Source: Sarocladium kiliense (Eukaryota; Ascomycota; Sordariomycetes; Hypocreales; Sarocladiaceae). Taken from it: a stretch of 64,000 nucleotides of DNA. The notes under the pieces were generated by a model. The model was not told the DNA's origin. It saw nothing but the letters and a program-made list of their open reading frames with translations, and searched no databases. Within the stretch, counting starts at the first letter, position 1, and each line of letters begins with the position of its first letter. Shown here piece by piece: positions 42,785 to 54,405 of this stretch. Location of the stretch: assembly GCA_030734395.1 (NCBI GenBank), contig JAUZTG010000012.1, positions 1,116,001 through 1,180,000 of the forward strand. The letters are read 5' to 3'. Both the position numbers and the translations under genes were made by a program.

Positions 42785-43770
42785 GGTGGAAGTCTATTGC
42801 TGTGAATACTCGGTGCCGCCCCTAGTTGCTTCAATCCAGTCCGAAGTTCTAGTCGCCATTCGCTTCACTAATCGTGTAGCTAACATGGGCCTTTATGTTC
42901 TTATACCTCCGCCTCACTCTTAGCTCGGAGGAATACCTCCGGGCCTGCTCCATCACTACCCAAGGAGGTGCCTGTAAATATCAGGTTATCAGGAACACAA
43001 ACGAGGCAATTCTCCATGCGCATCAGGCTTTCATTACTAACTATGATGTCAGGGCCTTCGCCAAGTCCCCATATCCCGAAGATCAATTCCGTAGTAGCTG
43101 ACTCTCCCCACGATCACCAATTACTTCCTTTCCGGTAATTGAGGCATGGATGAGGCAGATCAATTGTTCGTTACCCAAAGATCCGAATCATGATGAGAAT
43201 TCCAAGTCTATCTATCATTTACCAAGCGTCATCCCCTCTCTCTGATGGACAAAACAGACAACAGAGTCAGTGAGAGACAGAGAGAGAGAGAGAGACTGTA
43301 TAACCAGAAACAAGACAGAAGAGAGTCATGGTCCAATAATTCGCGAATCCCGTCATTTCTTTCATGGACATCTGCGTTCGCCGCAGAGCAATCATCATCT
43401 ACCTCCCCCCTCCAAACCACACTATCAGGAGCATCTTCTTCCTCACACCCTTTGCAATGGTGAAGGAAACGCAAATGATATCGAAAGTCGCATCGTTTTG
43501 AAGCGGAGCAAAACCTGACTCTCTTACAGCAGGAGATATAGCTCAACAGCAGTGTTTCCAAGCATGAGCCGCCAATAGTGACTAGACAAGCAAGGAGCAT
43601 GCTCGAACCCTTCTGTATGCAATCCGCTGTCAAAAGGATCACCGCTCCCTTCAGTCCTCCCCAGTCCACAAGCTCCACGACACCCTCGCCCGGTACACCG
43701 CCGCAGCGAAGACGACACCACCGCCAGCAACAGCCCACCTCAGAGTCAGCTCCGCGGAACAACCGTCTCC
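42785..43770. other. Intergenic region between the unknown protein and the SRPK kinase
   Basis: It holds the promoter of the 41747-42784 gene and the 3' flank of the kinase. A GA repeat lies at 43277-43297. The long minus-strand frame 43229-43798 is low-complexity antisense to the repeat and is not accepted as a gene. Confidence 0.45.
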
Positions 43771-45454
43771 TTATCGCTTCCTCACTTCCGTCGCCCACCC
43801 ATCTATGCCATCCCCCCTGCTACCGACCTCCAACCCAGGAATCTTCACTCCTCTCATGCCAGGCGTATCGTCCAGCCAGACGTGTCCCGCCATACCCCCG
43901 GCATTTGCCCTCTTCTCCGGCACAAGCTCGAGCATCGGGCTGAGAAAGTCTGCGATACGGCGAGCTTCCTCCTCTCTATGGTGGTATTTCTCGCGAAGTA
44001 CATCTGGAAGCGCCCAGTGCCGTAGTCGGTGAATGTTTCGTAACTCGCCCTTCCTGTTAAAAATCTCCTGACTCCATTTGCCGCTCAGGCATAACGACTT
44101 CGGGAACGGCCCGAGCAGCTCAATAATCTGCGCGATGTGATCATCGTCCTTGCCGTATTTCGTTCCGGATTGGGGGTCGAACAGGTAGTCGCCAGTGATC
44201 AGTTCAAACACCTAGATGGTTTTAGTCCTTGCACATTGTCCTACTTGACCAGCTTAATCGAGACATACCATGGCAGCCATGCTCCAAACATCGGTGCTGG
44301 CACCCCACTTCGCGCCCAGGATCACCTCGGGCGACCTGTACTGCCTAGTCTGGATGTCGTTGGTGAAGTGATGGTTGACCCAGCACGCATTGCCAAGATC
44401 GGCAATCTTGACATTAATGACGTCCAGAGCGTAGGCATCGTCCGCCTTGCGCTTGTCACCAGTGGATGCAGAGCCACTCGACTTGTCAAGCGAGATGCCA
44501 GACACTTCCCGACTAAGCATGTCCCTGAACTCGGTTAGCTTCCTTGTTCTCGAGTCCTTTCCGTGTTGTCTGGGAGGTGGTGCTGGGAAACGTACGCTGA
44601 CTTTTCTCTCTGCTTCTGCTCTTCGGGGGTCCTCGGCTTGCTGCCGCCTATGTATTGTTAGTAAGGTCTTGCCGACGAGGTTAAAGGCACGGCTATTTAG
44701 TGCATGACTCACCCGCCTGTCCACTAATTGATGTAAACATGTTGGCGTGATTGAAGGTGGTGTTAAGGGGTGAAGGGAGAGGCTGGCTGCCAGTGATAAG
44801 AGTCCTACGTCTCCTCCTGCCGTTGCGGTTGTTCTCTTTGTCACTGGTCTCATTCTTGACCACCTTCTTCACGATCTGCTCGACATCGCCGATATCGATG
44901 AGGACATTCTCGGGTTTCAGGTCGGTGTGAATTATGCCACACTCGCGGTGCAGATAGTCGAGGCCAAGCAGAACTTGCTTGGTGATCTGCTTGACGAGAG
45001 GCATGGGAATGCCGCGGTGGTTCCACTTCTTGATGAGACCGAGGAGGTTTTCGCCGAGGACCTCGAAGACCATGCAAACGTGGGTGCCATTTGGTCCTTT
45101 GTGCTCAAATGAATCCAAGAGACTGACGACGTACTTCCGACCGGGGTGGTCAGGCTTTGCCTGGACGATCTTGTTGAGGAGCTTGATCTCGTCTATGGCG
45201 GTCTCGGTATAGTGTGCGGCGGATCGAACGACTTTAAGAGCGACGTGCTTCCCGTTCGTGTTGTCGCGCGAAAGCCAGACAGTTGAGAAGTGACCCCAAC
45301 CAAGTTTACGTACGACGGTGTACTTCCCATCCTTGTACTTCTCGCCGACTTGAACAGGATGGTAACCACCCTTGCAGTAATCCTCGGAATCTTCTTCGTC
45401 GGCGGTGTTCTCGGCGGGATCGTCAACAGAGGAGGATGAGGGGGATTGGGTCAT
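43771..45454 (-). CDS. SR-protein kinase (SRPK, Sky1/Dsk1-like)
   Basis: Four exons on the minus strand: 45454-44713, 44647-44596, 44524-44269 and 44211-43771, introns 65, 71 and 57 nt, giving 496 residues. SRPKs phosphorylate Arg-Ser-rich splicing factors and mRNA export proteins. Seen: acidic N terminus with DEEDSEDYCKGGYHPV, the family signature before the kinase; glycine loop LGWGHFSTVW at 51-60; catalytic Lys 74 in HVALKVV; HTDLKPEN at 176-183; a charged spacer insert of about 130 residues (NRNGRRRRRT) splitting the kinase; then KIADLGNACW and TRQYRSPEVILG. The 52-nt second exon encodes KPRTPEEQKQREKSA, a known SRPK spacer motif, which confirms the splicing. SRPK differs from most kinases in this split layout. 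Confidence 0.93.
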
Positions 45455-47190
45455 AGCGGCGAGTTGGTGAGATCTGCAGAGGGAGGCGGTCAGCGACGAG
45501 GCGAGAAGTATAGTAACACAGAGCGGTTGTAACAGAAAGCCAGTTGGCTAGATCAGGCCAGGACAAGAAAGCAATAGCGAATCTCCTAGAGAAGGCACCA
45601 ATGGACAGGAGCTTCTGCCAGGCATCTTTCCTCACTCTGACAACAAGGACAATCCAATGCCAGCTCTGGCACGGCGTCAAAAACAGGTGCAGCCCGCGTA
45701 CGAGCAGGACGGCCACTTGGATCCTGTCAATCGCTCGGATCGAGGTTTAGGGACAGTACGAGAATGAGGCTTGGCCGGACCTTGACTTGAGGAAGCTCAT
45801 TGTGGGCGATTGATCATGGCGCTAAGCAATCTCGCTTTCGATGCTTGGGCTCCAAGACCGCGTTAGTGGGGTCCCTCTTCGTTCGTGATCGCTGGCAATT
45901 CCTGCTTTGTCGATGTGCGTCCAGTTGAAGAGTGCTTCTCTTTCAATGTGACACTCGGTGCTCAATTCGTGTCTGGAGCGAAAAGAGGCGAAGAGGCAGT
46001 TCACGAAGCGGTGGTTGGCGATGGCAAGGCGGCGAGATGGCGAGAGCGGGGCGTGGCGGCAGAATGACCCTTGGTAGGGAGGGGGGGATGGGGGGCAGAG
46101 CAAGCCAGAGAGGGGAGCCAAGCGACAGTGATGCAGTGAGGATGAGGGTCCTCAGATAGCGGCAATGAAGGCAAGAAAGATTGAAGTGCCGACAAGTTGA
46201 ATGGGATGAAGAAGCGCCCGAGGTGGTGTTGTTGTTGTCGTCAAAAGACCCAAAGACGCAAGCGGACAAAAGCGGTGACACTCGTTGTATAATGAGTGAG
46301 CCTGAGGTGAGGGCAATGCTGGATGCGGTGGTGAAGTGCGTGCAGTGGTGGTGATGGGGGATGGACGGGAGCGGATTGTGGCAGGGCAGCCACTGAATCC
46401 ATCGTCATCAAGGCCCCCTCAACCGCTAAACTGACTTGCATCGCTCACTACAGCCACCGGGGGCTTTTAAGTGAGCTGAACTTCTCACGCAGCAGCGCAG
46501 TAAGAAAGACAGCCCAGGACTTGGGCAGGACAGCGGAGGCACGCTTGCACCAGCAGCGCACGGCTGACGATCAGCGGCATTCCGCTAGGTCTCCTTCAGG
46601 GACTTCGATGCCGCACTCAGCCACTGTGGCCCCTCCCCATCCACTGAAGTGTCCACTCCCGCCCGCCACCCGCGTCTGCGCCAGGCACGCACCAGCGTCC
46701 ACTCAATGCCATCGCTTCGTCAGGCAAGTCTCCATTGGGTATTACCAAAGTCCCTTGTCCTTGTCCTTGTTTCCTCTCAAGCGCTTCATTGGGCTGCTGC
46801 ACTTTCAGTGCCCAGCGTCGGCGTCGGGCCCAAATAGTAGAGACAATGCCAGACAAGCCTCAAGCTTGACCCATCGTCCTCGTCATTCCCGGCTCTGCAC
46901 CTGCCGTGCTGAGCGCTCCTGCTCACCTACCACCCCGGGCCACTTGACGCATCGAGGGTGGTGCTGGCCAAGCTTCCATATGTCATCCATGCAAGAGGCT
47001 CCGAACTAGTTCTGAACACCAACAGAGAAACCCTTGGACACGGACCTATAACAGGTCAAAGCAACACATCGGCCATTGCTGCAACTGCGTCACTGACCAG
47101 CTTGAGCCACCTGGAATCAGTGTTCGGCTCTCAGCTCGCCATTGCGGTTTCATTCCTCAACCTCGTCGTGCCCGCCCGTCACCGTTGCCC
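45455..47190. other. Upstream region of the SRPK gene
   Basis: No gene supported over 1.7 kb. It probably includes a long 5' UTR and promoter. Frames near 45943-46281 and 46521-47009 are Ser/Pro/Arg-rich antisense pairs without domain content. Confidence 0.4.
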
Positions 47191-47505
47191 TTAAAACATC
47201 CTCTGACACTTGCCAGACGGTCTCGTCGCAAACTCGACTGAACAGAACGCGCAGTGGAACGGCGCAACGATTCTCGAACCCAAACGAAAACGAAAAGAAC
47301 CAAGTCCATCGCGCGCAGAACATAAGAAATTATCGCCCACGTACCCAGCTTGCTGGCCCTCTGTCGTGATGATAGGTTTGAGGCCATCCTTCTTCCTCTT
47401 TTTCGCCAGCGCTGCCTCTGCGCTCTCTCCGTTCTCTCCATTTGCAGTAGAAGCCACTGGGGGCGGCTTCTGCGCCCCCTCACTCGTTGGCTCACTGCCA
47501 TTCAT
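47191..47505 (-). CDS. Small lysine-rich protein, possibly a first exon
   Basis: From ATG 47505 the frame gives a low-complexity N terminus (MNGSEPTSEGAQKPPP) and then ALAKKRKKDGLKPIITTE, which looks conserved and nuclear-localisation-like. A good splice donor (GGTACGT, GT at 47344-47343) follows GQQAG, and what comes after is less protein-like, so the true product may be exon 47505-47345 plus a downstream exon I could not fix. If unspliced the product is 104 residues. Family not recognised. Confidence 0.35.
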   Translation of the reverse strand: MNGSEPTSEGAQKPPPVASTANGENGESAEAALAKKRKKDGLKPIITTEGQQAGYVGDNFLCSARDGLGSFRFRLGSRIVAPFHCAFCSVEFATRPSGKCQRMF

Positions 47506-49282
47506 CGTTGATGTTTGTGTCTTCGCTTCGCGGTGATTCGTATGCGTCTGGGTCATCCAAGCGGGCCCTTGCGTCCCGTCTGGAGTCTGCACCTGCGTGT
47601 CCCGTGTAACCTGCTGTCCGATCGGCGGGTGCTTGCAAGTTCTGCGAGAGCGCTGATTTAAAGCTAGGTGTAATTTACGAAGCTTGCGCCTCCTTGGTGT
47701 CAAGAACAGTGGTCGTCACGGCCTATGACGCAATGACGCTTAGGCTTAGGCCGTCCAGCCCGGTGGTATGGCGATGTGTATCGTCGTGCAATGCAGCCTT
47801 GCATCAAGCAGAGGCGCCGTTGAAGTCGTAGAATGTTGTACCGGGAAGGAGGAGGATGGGAAACACTGATCGGAGTGTGCGGCAATAGTTGATCTGCGTT
47901 GTCTCGCGTCAGCTATAAGCTCGGTCGTGTCATTAAGAGCGCGCCAGTTCTGGTCGCAAACCCCGGCCGGCATGACCGGTGCGATGCGGTGCATCCAATC
48001 TGACTTGGGTTTGGTCGCGTAGGCACAAGGACCGGGGTCAGCCTCAGACAGTGGCGGCACGGATGAGGTCACGTCCGTCAACAGTCTAACGGCAGCACGG
48101 CTCGCAGCAAGATATTCGCGACCCCAAGGTCCTTCGAGTGTCAGACGAAAAGGATGCTCGACTACGTTGTGCATAGCCAAATCCTTTTAACGAAACCGCG
48201 GGAGAACAGCCATGAGCAGGGTGAGGAAATGCCCCGCCTACCCTGATCATCCACGTTCTCTTGCGGCTTTTGTGGTCGTGAAACTTGCGGAACAGTCTAT
48301 CGCTGAGCGAGAAGAAATCGTGAACTTACGTGCTATACAACGTGAGAGTTGATATGATGCACGAGAAGCACCAGAATGCTCTCGAAGTCCTCGATTTGGG
48401 TTGCCTCTGCCAATCGCGCGCTGGAGATGATGTTGATAAGGCTGAGACTTCAAGCAAGTAGTGCACGGCACAGAGCTATTCGAGCTGCGAAAAAAGCGCC
48501 CGGCAAAACGTATGGTAAGTTGTGAGAGGCTGTTTCTGTCCAAGGGCCAGAAGAATGAGAAGCAGGCGTGTCTGTAGAAACGATAAATCGAGCAAACAGA
48601 GAGCTCGTGGATAGAATGAAATCAGTTCAAAGCGGAAGTAGAAGATAAAATGCAGGTCATCGGGCAGCTGCACGGTCCTCTTGTGGCACACGCCCTCCTC
48701 GTTGGGTGGACTCGGCAGAGCAGCAGGGGGTGGTGTGTTGAACTGACCCGATGTGATGGCCCGGTTGTCGACTCGTCACTTGATGGGATGGGAACAGGGC
48801 CAACGGGAGGAGGATGGAGGTGGATTGGTGGAGAGTCGATGGAGCAGCCACAGCAACGCAGCGCAATCAGCATCATGGAGGGGCAGGATGGAGGTGGGTG
48901 CAGGCGAGTGGGTTGTCGCAGGTTGGGAGGGGAGCCTGAGCCAGAGAGCAGCCGTGGTGCGATCACGTGCCGGAGACCATTATGCCGTCATATGGATCAG
49001 ACGCGGGAACTGACAGCTCTCCACGAAGCTCATCTTGAGACACCATTGGATTCCTGTGCTAGAAATAATACCACATTGCGAGGAAGAGGGTGTTGATTTT
49101 ATACACTGAAGATGATGGTGCCAGATTCACTACGAGCATGGGAACCGCACACCAAAGCCATCCTTTCGGGTTACGCAAACGACGCCCAACGCCATCCACA
49201 GTCTTGCCTCTAAATAGGGAGTACCAAAGCCGATGCACATCTCTGTCTGTCTCTCTTTTACCTCTCTCCCTGCAACTCAGCC
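47506..49282. other. Intergenic region of 1.8 kb
   Basis: No gene supported on either strand. Overlapping Arg/Ser-rich frames near 47746-48180 and 48622-49096 have no domain features. The last 200 bases are 3' flank of IWS1. Confidence 0.4.
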
Positions 49283-50689
49283 TCACGTGGTCTTCTTCTT
49301 CTTCTGGGTCATCTTTCGGAACGCATCCATGCCACTCGCGCCCAATGGTCGATGGTCCGCAGCTCGGGTTCCGTCGAAGTTGCTCCTGGGCGCGATTGTG
49401 TAACTTGAGGGCAGACCAGCCGCCCGAGCCTTGTTGTCGAAGCCCTTTGGTGCCAAGAGTCTCTCTCGCTCCGTTTCTGCAGATGGTGGCGCTGGGCGCT
49501 GAGTGAGGCTGAACTGCGATCCTGTCTTTTGTCTCTGTGCAAGCTTGGCTGCCCTGCAAAGTAAGTTGTGTTAATATCATGAATCTGTGTGGATGTCTCC
49601 TGTGTCATGAAGGGCACATACTGGTAATCATATTCGCGAGACTCAATCGCGCGCTTCTTGTAATCGTCCGTTCGCTTCAGGATCGGTCGGCTCCATTCGC
49701 CCAATAGTCTCTCTGCCATTCTCTTGATGCTCGGCTCGGGCTGCTTGCTCCGGGTGTAGAACAGAACAACCTTGCCGATGCCACTGCTGAGGAGAGACTC
49801 CTTCTCAACATTGAGCTTCGTAAGCCCCATGAAGATATCGCGTTGGATGTTGTAGGCTGGCAGAGAGCCGTCGTTAAGGGGCTCGAGGAAGAATTTGACG
49901 TGTTGGAGGAAGTTGGTGTCGGGATCGAGGACAGCGTGGCGGACATCGGTTCGGTTCATCATGGCAACAACATCGGGGAGGAGCTTGAGCTTGTGCAGGG
50001 CTGGTTGGCCTTGCTTACGTGCCTCATTATCTTCCTCGCAGGCTCTGTCCATCATTTGATTGAGAGCAATGAGCTTGTCGTCAATTTCGTTCTCAAGATC
50101 CTAAAGGCCTAGTTAGTATCCAGTGCTTGTATCTGAGATAGGCCATAAAACTCACCTCCTCGTCCTTCCTCCTCCGTCGGTTCGTGCTGGGCTTCTTGAT
50201 GGCGGCATCCAACTGACGCTCAATCTCGCGCTTCCGCCTCTCCTCGGGGGTTAGGTTCTCTTCAATCTCGGGTTCTGGTGTCGAAGGCTTGGCTCTAGCA
50301 CGCCTCTCGCCGTCGCCTGTACGCCTTGCTCTTCTCGGTGCAGCAGCAGTGGCCTCATCGGCGCCAGCCATGGCCGTATCCTCATCACGATCTCTCCGCT
50401 TCTTCTCTCTGCGGCCCTCGCGAGGTTTCCGTGGGACTTCGCCATCGGCGCGCTTCCTCTTGGAGGCTTTCAGTGTTCGGACCGCATCCTCATCAATGTC
50501 TACCGGCCGATCCTCGATATTGGCGGTCTCTGGATCATAGTCTTCGAACTGGTTCTCGTCAATTTCGGAGAGAAGGTCAGAGTCGCGATCGGAATCGGCA
50601 GCAGCCACGGCGTCCAGGAACTCGTCCTCCTGGCCGTCGTTGACCGGCGCGTTGGTCGGCGAACCGACCGGCGAGCCACTGGCAGACAT
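49283..50689 (-). CDS. IWS1: Transcription elongation and chromatin factor IWS1/SPN1
   Basis: Three exons on the minus strand: 50689-50156, 50100-49622 and 49553-49283, with introns of 55 and 68 nt, giving 427 residues. IWS1/Spn1 binds Spt6 and travels with RNA polymerase II. The N-terminal third is acidic and disordered (DEFLDAVAAADSDRDSD, QFEDYDPETANIEDRP), typical of the Spt6/histone-binding tail. The core is a TFIIS N-terminal-type helical domain (ALHKLKLLPDVVAMMNRTD, HVKFFLEPLNDGSLPAYNIQ, GIGKVVLFYTRSKQP, RMAERLLGEWSRPIL). The third exon gives the conserved C-terminal end GASGMDAFRKMTQKKKK. Start 50689 is chosen because the upstream in-frame extension is not protein-like. It shares a 563-bp divergent promoter with BRL1. 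Confidence 0.95.
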
Positions 50690-51252
50690 CGTGACGCTTT
50701 TCGGCTTTGAGAAACGAAGAGACTTGCAAGGTTCGGACTCGAGCGGCCGGTCTCGAGAAAGCGCACGGTGATGCGGGGATGATGCAGTGGCGGTGGTTGA
50801 ACTCAAGAAGTGATGAAGTGTTTCTTCGTTTCTTTGAGGCTGCGGTCGCCGCACTAGTCTCACCAGTCGTCTTGCCTTCGGTGGAGCTCGCTCACTGTAG
50901 CCGCACTTCGCCCTGCAGCTGCACATCAAAAGGGCTCTTGGCTGGCTGACATAAGCGAAATCGAAGGACCCTCCCGCTGGAATGCACCACTGTCGCTGTG
51001 CAGCTGTAGTGGGCCCTGTCCCCGGAGGCTGTTGCAGGAAAACAGGCTGCCTGCAGGAGGGTTTGTTTACTTCCAGGGCCGTGGCCGATAATCGATAAGA
51101 CCCAGTCACCAACGACGCCCGTTTCATCACTGAAGCTCTCCATCCCATCCACCATCACAAACGATGCACTCTTTTCTGCGCACAATCGCGACGCCATCAT
51201 AACATCAGAGTGCCATACTACACTTGCAAGGGCGTAGCTCTCAGTCGCCGTC
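50690..51252. promoter_or_regulatory. Divergent promoter of IWS1 and BRL1
   Basis: 563 bp between the two start codons. An open frame extends through it from the IWS1 side (to 51148) but its composition is not protein-like. No specific motif was assigned. Confidence 0.6.
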
Positions 51253-52791
51253 ATGGACAGACGAACGTACGAAGGCCACATGGACTGGGAGTGGCAGAAT
51301 GGGGGAGCCAAAGACCCGACGAGTCCCTTTGCGCAAGCTGCCAGACCCAACCAGCCGAGCAGTAGGTTCCCAAACCATTCCTCCATGTACTAATACTTAG
51401 CTGACACTCACGCCCTACAGTCTTCAGCAGTCCAGCCAAGGCTTCATCTCGACCGAATCCTTTTCTCCAGCAGTCGCCCAAGCGCCCCGCGTCACCAACA
51501 AAACCACTGCCAGCTCTGCCCGTATCATCGACCTTCGCCCCTCACATCTCGGCAAAGAACACTGCATCGCCTTTCCGCAATCCCGCCTTCACTACGCCTA
51601 GGAAGCCATTCGATGAGCAGGTTTTCTCGGAACAAGAAGACAGCCCAGCATTGACTGAAGCGTCTGACCTGCCGAACGATACGCCCGAGGCCGATCGCAT
51701 GAGCGATGTCGTTATGAGCGGCAGCATCACCCCGACCAAGGTCGACAAGTCGAGTCGATATGGCAGGTCAGGTCTCGCTGGCAAGAAGCACACGCCTGGC
51801 CGAGGAGAGATCAGGGCTCACAGAGAGCTCGCCGGAGGAGATGTGGTGCGCAAACGCAAGAGAGCCAACTTCGACCGTGATGTCAGCAGCGTAGCGCGTC
51901 GCGTTCACCAGAACTGGGAAGATTCCGAGGCAGACTCGGATGCAAGCTACATGGCGCGGCCGTCGCGTGGAAAGAAGCAAGGGAAGCCGAGGGGCTTGGT
52001 CGGGTCTATGCTGCACATGCTCGATGAGCATCCGAATGCTCCGGACAATCTCTATCGCTGGATCCAGCTGCTGGTCAACTTCTTCATCGTTTTCATCTTT
52101 GTCTACATTGGATGGGCTGTTGTGGACACGGTTCGCTCAGATATTCGCACAGCCAACGAGGCGGCCCGGCAGGAGCTGATGAGCAAGATGACTGAGTGCC
52201 AGACTCAGTACACAATGAATGAGTGCTCCAAGAAGGATCGTCCGGCACTACGCGTCATGTGTGACGAATGGTATGAGTGTATGATCCAAAACCCGGAGGC
52301 GATTATGCGGGTAAAAGTCACGGCCAAGCAAATCGCGGAGATCATCAATGAGTTTTCAGAGACGATGAACCTCAAAGCATGGGTATTTACTTCTTCTTAC
52401 CGTGGCCGCACCATAGGTTCCCGTATGCTAACATCATCGCCAGGGCTTCTTCTTCGCGATTCTGATTGTGTGTGCTTTTGCGAACAATCTTACTCTCGGT
52501 CGGCACAGCATGGCCAAGGGAGGAGGCCCAGCGCCAGCCCAGCCATCTGCTGCAGCACATGACCCGTCACTACCTCCGGAGGCAGTCCCAGGATTCATGT
52601 GGGTGCCGGTACAGACACCTCGAATGCAGCGCCACGGGCTCCTCGAGGATGCGGATGGCACTGACACGGATGCATCTCCTCCTAGAATGAAGATGCTCCC
52701 ACCGTACACGCCATCGGCACGACGAAGCCCATCAAAAACGGAGCGGGCGCGGAGTCCAGTGAAGTACAAGAGTCCTGTGAAGGGTTTTTAG
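51253..52791 (+). CDS. BRL1: BRL1/BRR6-family nuclear envelope protein
   Basis: Three exons: 51253-51361, 51421-52382 and 52444-52791, giving 472 residues. Brl1/Brr6 proteins sit in the nuclear envelope and act in nuclear pore assembly and lipid homeostasis. The N-terminal half is disordered and Pro/Ser-rich (MDRRTYEGHMDWEWQNGG start is family-like). The conserved domain starts with helix LLVNFFIVFIFVYIGWAVVD, followed by a lumenal segment with the four family cysteines (TECQTQYTMNECSKKD, VMCDEWYECM) that form disulfides, an amphipathic helix (AKQIAEIINEFSETMNLKAW) and the second helix GFFFAILIVCAFANNLTLG completed across the last intron. The C-terminal tail is nuclear-side and low complexity. 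The first donor is GTAGGT at 51362. Confidence 0.92.
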
Positions 52792-54405
52792 ACGGGATGG
52801 TTAGGAAACAGGGGCCATGGCAGGCATATGATTGGTTTGCCACGTGGGAGACGGCTAGGCGTTGTGTGTTTGAAGCACATATCGGTGCACTGGACAAAAG
52901 GCATCATTTCTTATGTTGATTCAGGACCCTTCATTTTCCCTCAATGAATGATCATGTCTCTTTGGTTTAATTTCCTCAAGTCCGGTATTCATGTTCCGAG
53001 TCAGTGGTCCATAACTGAATCATTGTGTGTGGCGTAGTAGCCGCTAGCTTTCACACAATGTCCTCTGCACCCAAGGCCCAGCCCCACGGCTACCTTTAGT
53101 AAAGCCGTAATAGGAGGCAAAAAACAACAAAATCTTCCGTGTGGACACTCGCACTTTGCTCTCGGCCGTAGGCTGCGTAACACCAGGGCTCGACGCGTGG
53201 TGACGAAATGGCGTGACATGGTGTTCCTTGCTGCGAGGGGCAATAGAATCTGTGATTTCCGATCTAAAGGTTGGCGTGTAGTGCAAGTGATTAGAGCGAA
53301 AGAGGTTGCTAAGCCGCGTGGTGCATGATTCAGGACCCGGTGATTTGGAGATCATGGTTCTGTGGAGGTGGACGATGACGTCGGTGGAAGATGTGGAGGA
53401 CTAGTCGGTGCTTTTGCCTCGTCGCTATGAGCGTTTGGTTCAGCAGCATCCCTTGGGCCATGCACGAGACTGGTCAACACAACTTCAGAAACACAACTTC
53501 AGAGGTAGTCAATATATTTCGTGAATAGGCTCTTGATTTCATTTGTAGTTTTAAATGAATCACAAGATGCGCCGTTGAGCCGCCACGAACCCGACATGAT
53601 CCCTAAGCCACAGCCAGTGCCGGGTTCTCTTAACCCACCACCACCACACCCCCCTCCGTCCGTGGTTCGGTAGCCTGCAGCAGCCACCCACCCCCAGACA
53701 GCTCCCTGTTCATGATCCCCATGGCTGCAGTTATGCATTGCGCATGTTTCCAACTTTGACATCCGAACTTGCACCACGATCTCTCACTTTGAATCTTCTC
53801 TGCCACAAGGTCTTCTCACATTTTCAATGCTTCCGCCGTCTCATTCCGCTATCCTCCGCCGCCCGTAGCAGCGGGAGCTCTCTCCCTCTCCGCCCCGCTT
53901 GTCTGTGTGACGTGAAACCCGCCCGCTGAGGTTCCCGCCGCCGTTGGTGGTTCCTGCCTTCCAGTTCTAGTCGCTGGTGGCTGTCAACCGCTTGCCAGAC
54001 GTCACACTTTACCTGACCCGACCTGACATTTGCTTGCCTGCGCATTACACCGTGGCCCCGGGTCTACAACCACCTCACGCTACCACCTCCGACATTGACG
54101 AAAAACTTGTCACCAGTCTCTCGCATCCGCTTTGCACCTATTTTTGCTCCTCAGCGACCATCGCAACACTGTTGCGTACCTCTGATCGAGAAGCGTATCC
54201 CAATCTCTCTCAATTCCTCTCCAGGTCCTCCTGACTGTCCTACCACGCGTCGCCCTTCCGCAGGCATGTCATGTCCTCGAGATCCGATTACATATCCTCT
54301 CTCTTCGTCCTGAGGCCTTCTTGGGGCTCCACCGCTGCCACCAGTCTCATCTGTTCCTGACGAAGTCGAGCTCACGCAGCGTCGTGTCACTAGGCGATTA
54401 CCACC
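52792..54405. other. Intergenic region between BRL1 and the NirA-like regulator
   Basis: 1.6 kb with no supported gene. It holds the BRL1 3' flank and a long, pyrimidine-rich upstream region of the regulator; the start codon context at 54401-54410 is ccaccATGgg. Confidence 0.45.

Noticed and set aside
43229..43798. 189-residue minus-strand frame downstream of the kinase
   Set aside because: Overlaps the kinase 3' end and ends in a Leu/Ser run made by the GA repeat; low complexity.
45943..49096. Many 60-160-codon frames in the 46-49 kb intergenic regions
   Set aside because: Overlapping on both strands, Ser/Pro/Arg-rich, without domains or splice-supported partners.
50690..51148. In-frame N-terminal extension of IWS1 to 51148
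   Set aside because: Composition is not protein-like, it crosses the shared promoter, and homologues start at the acidic tail.
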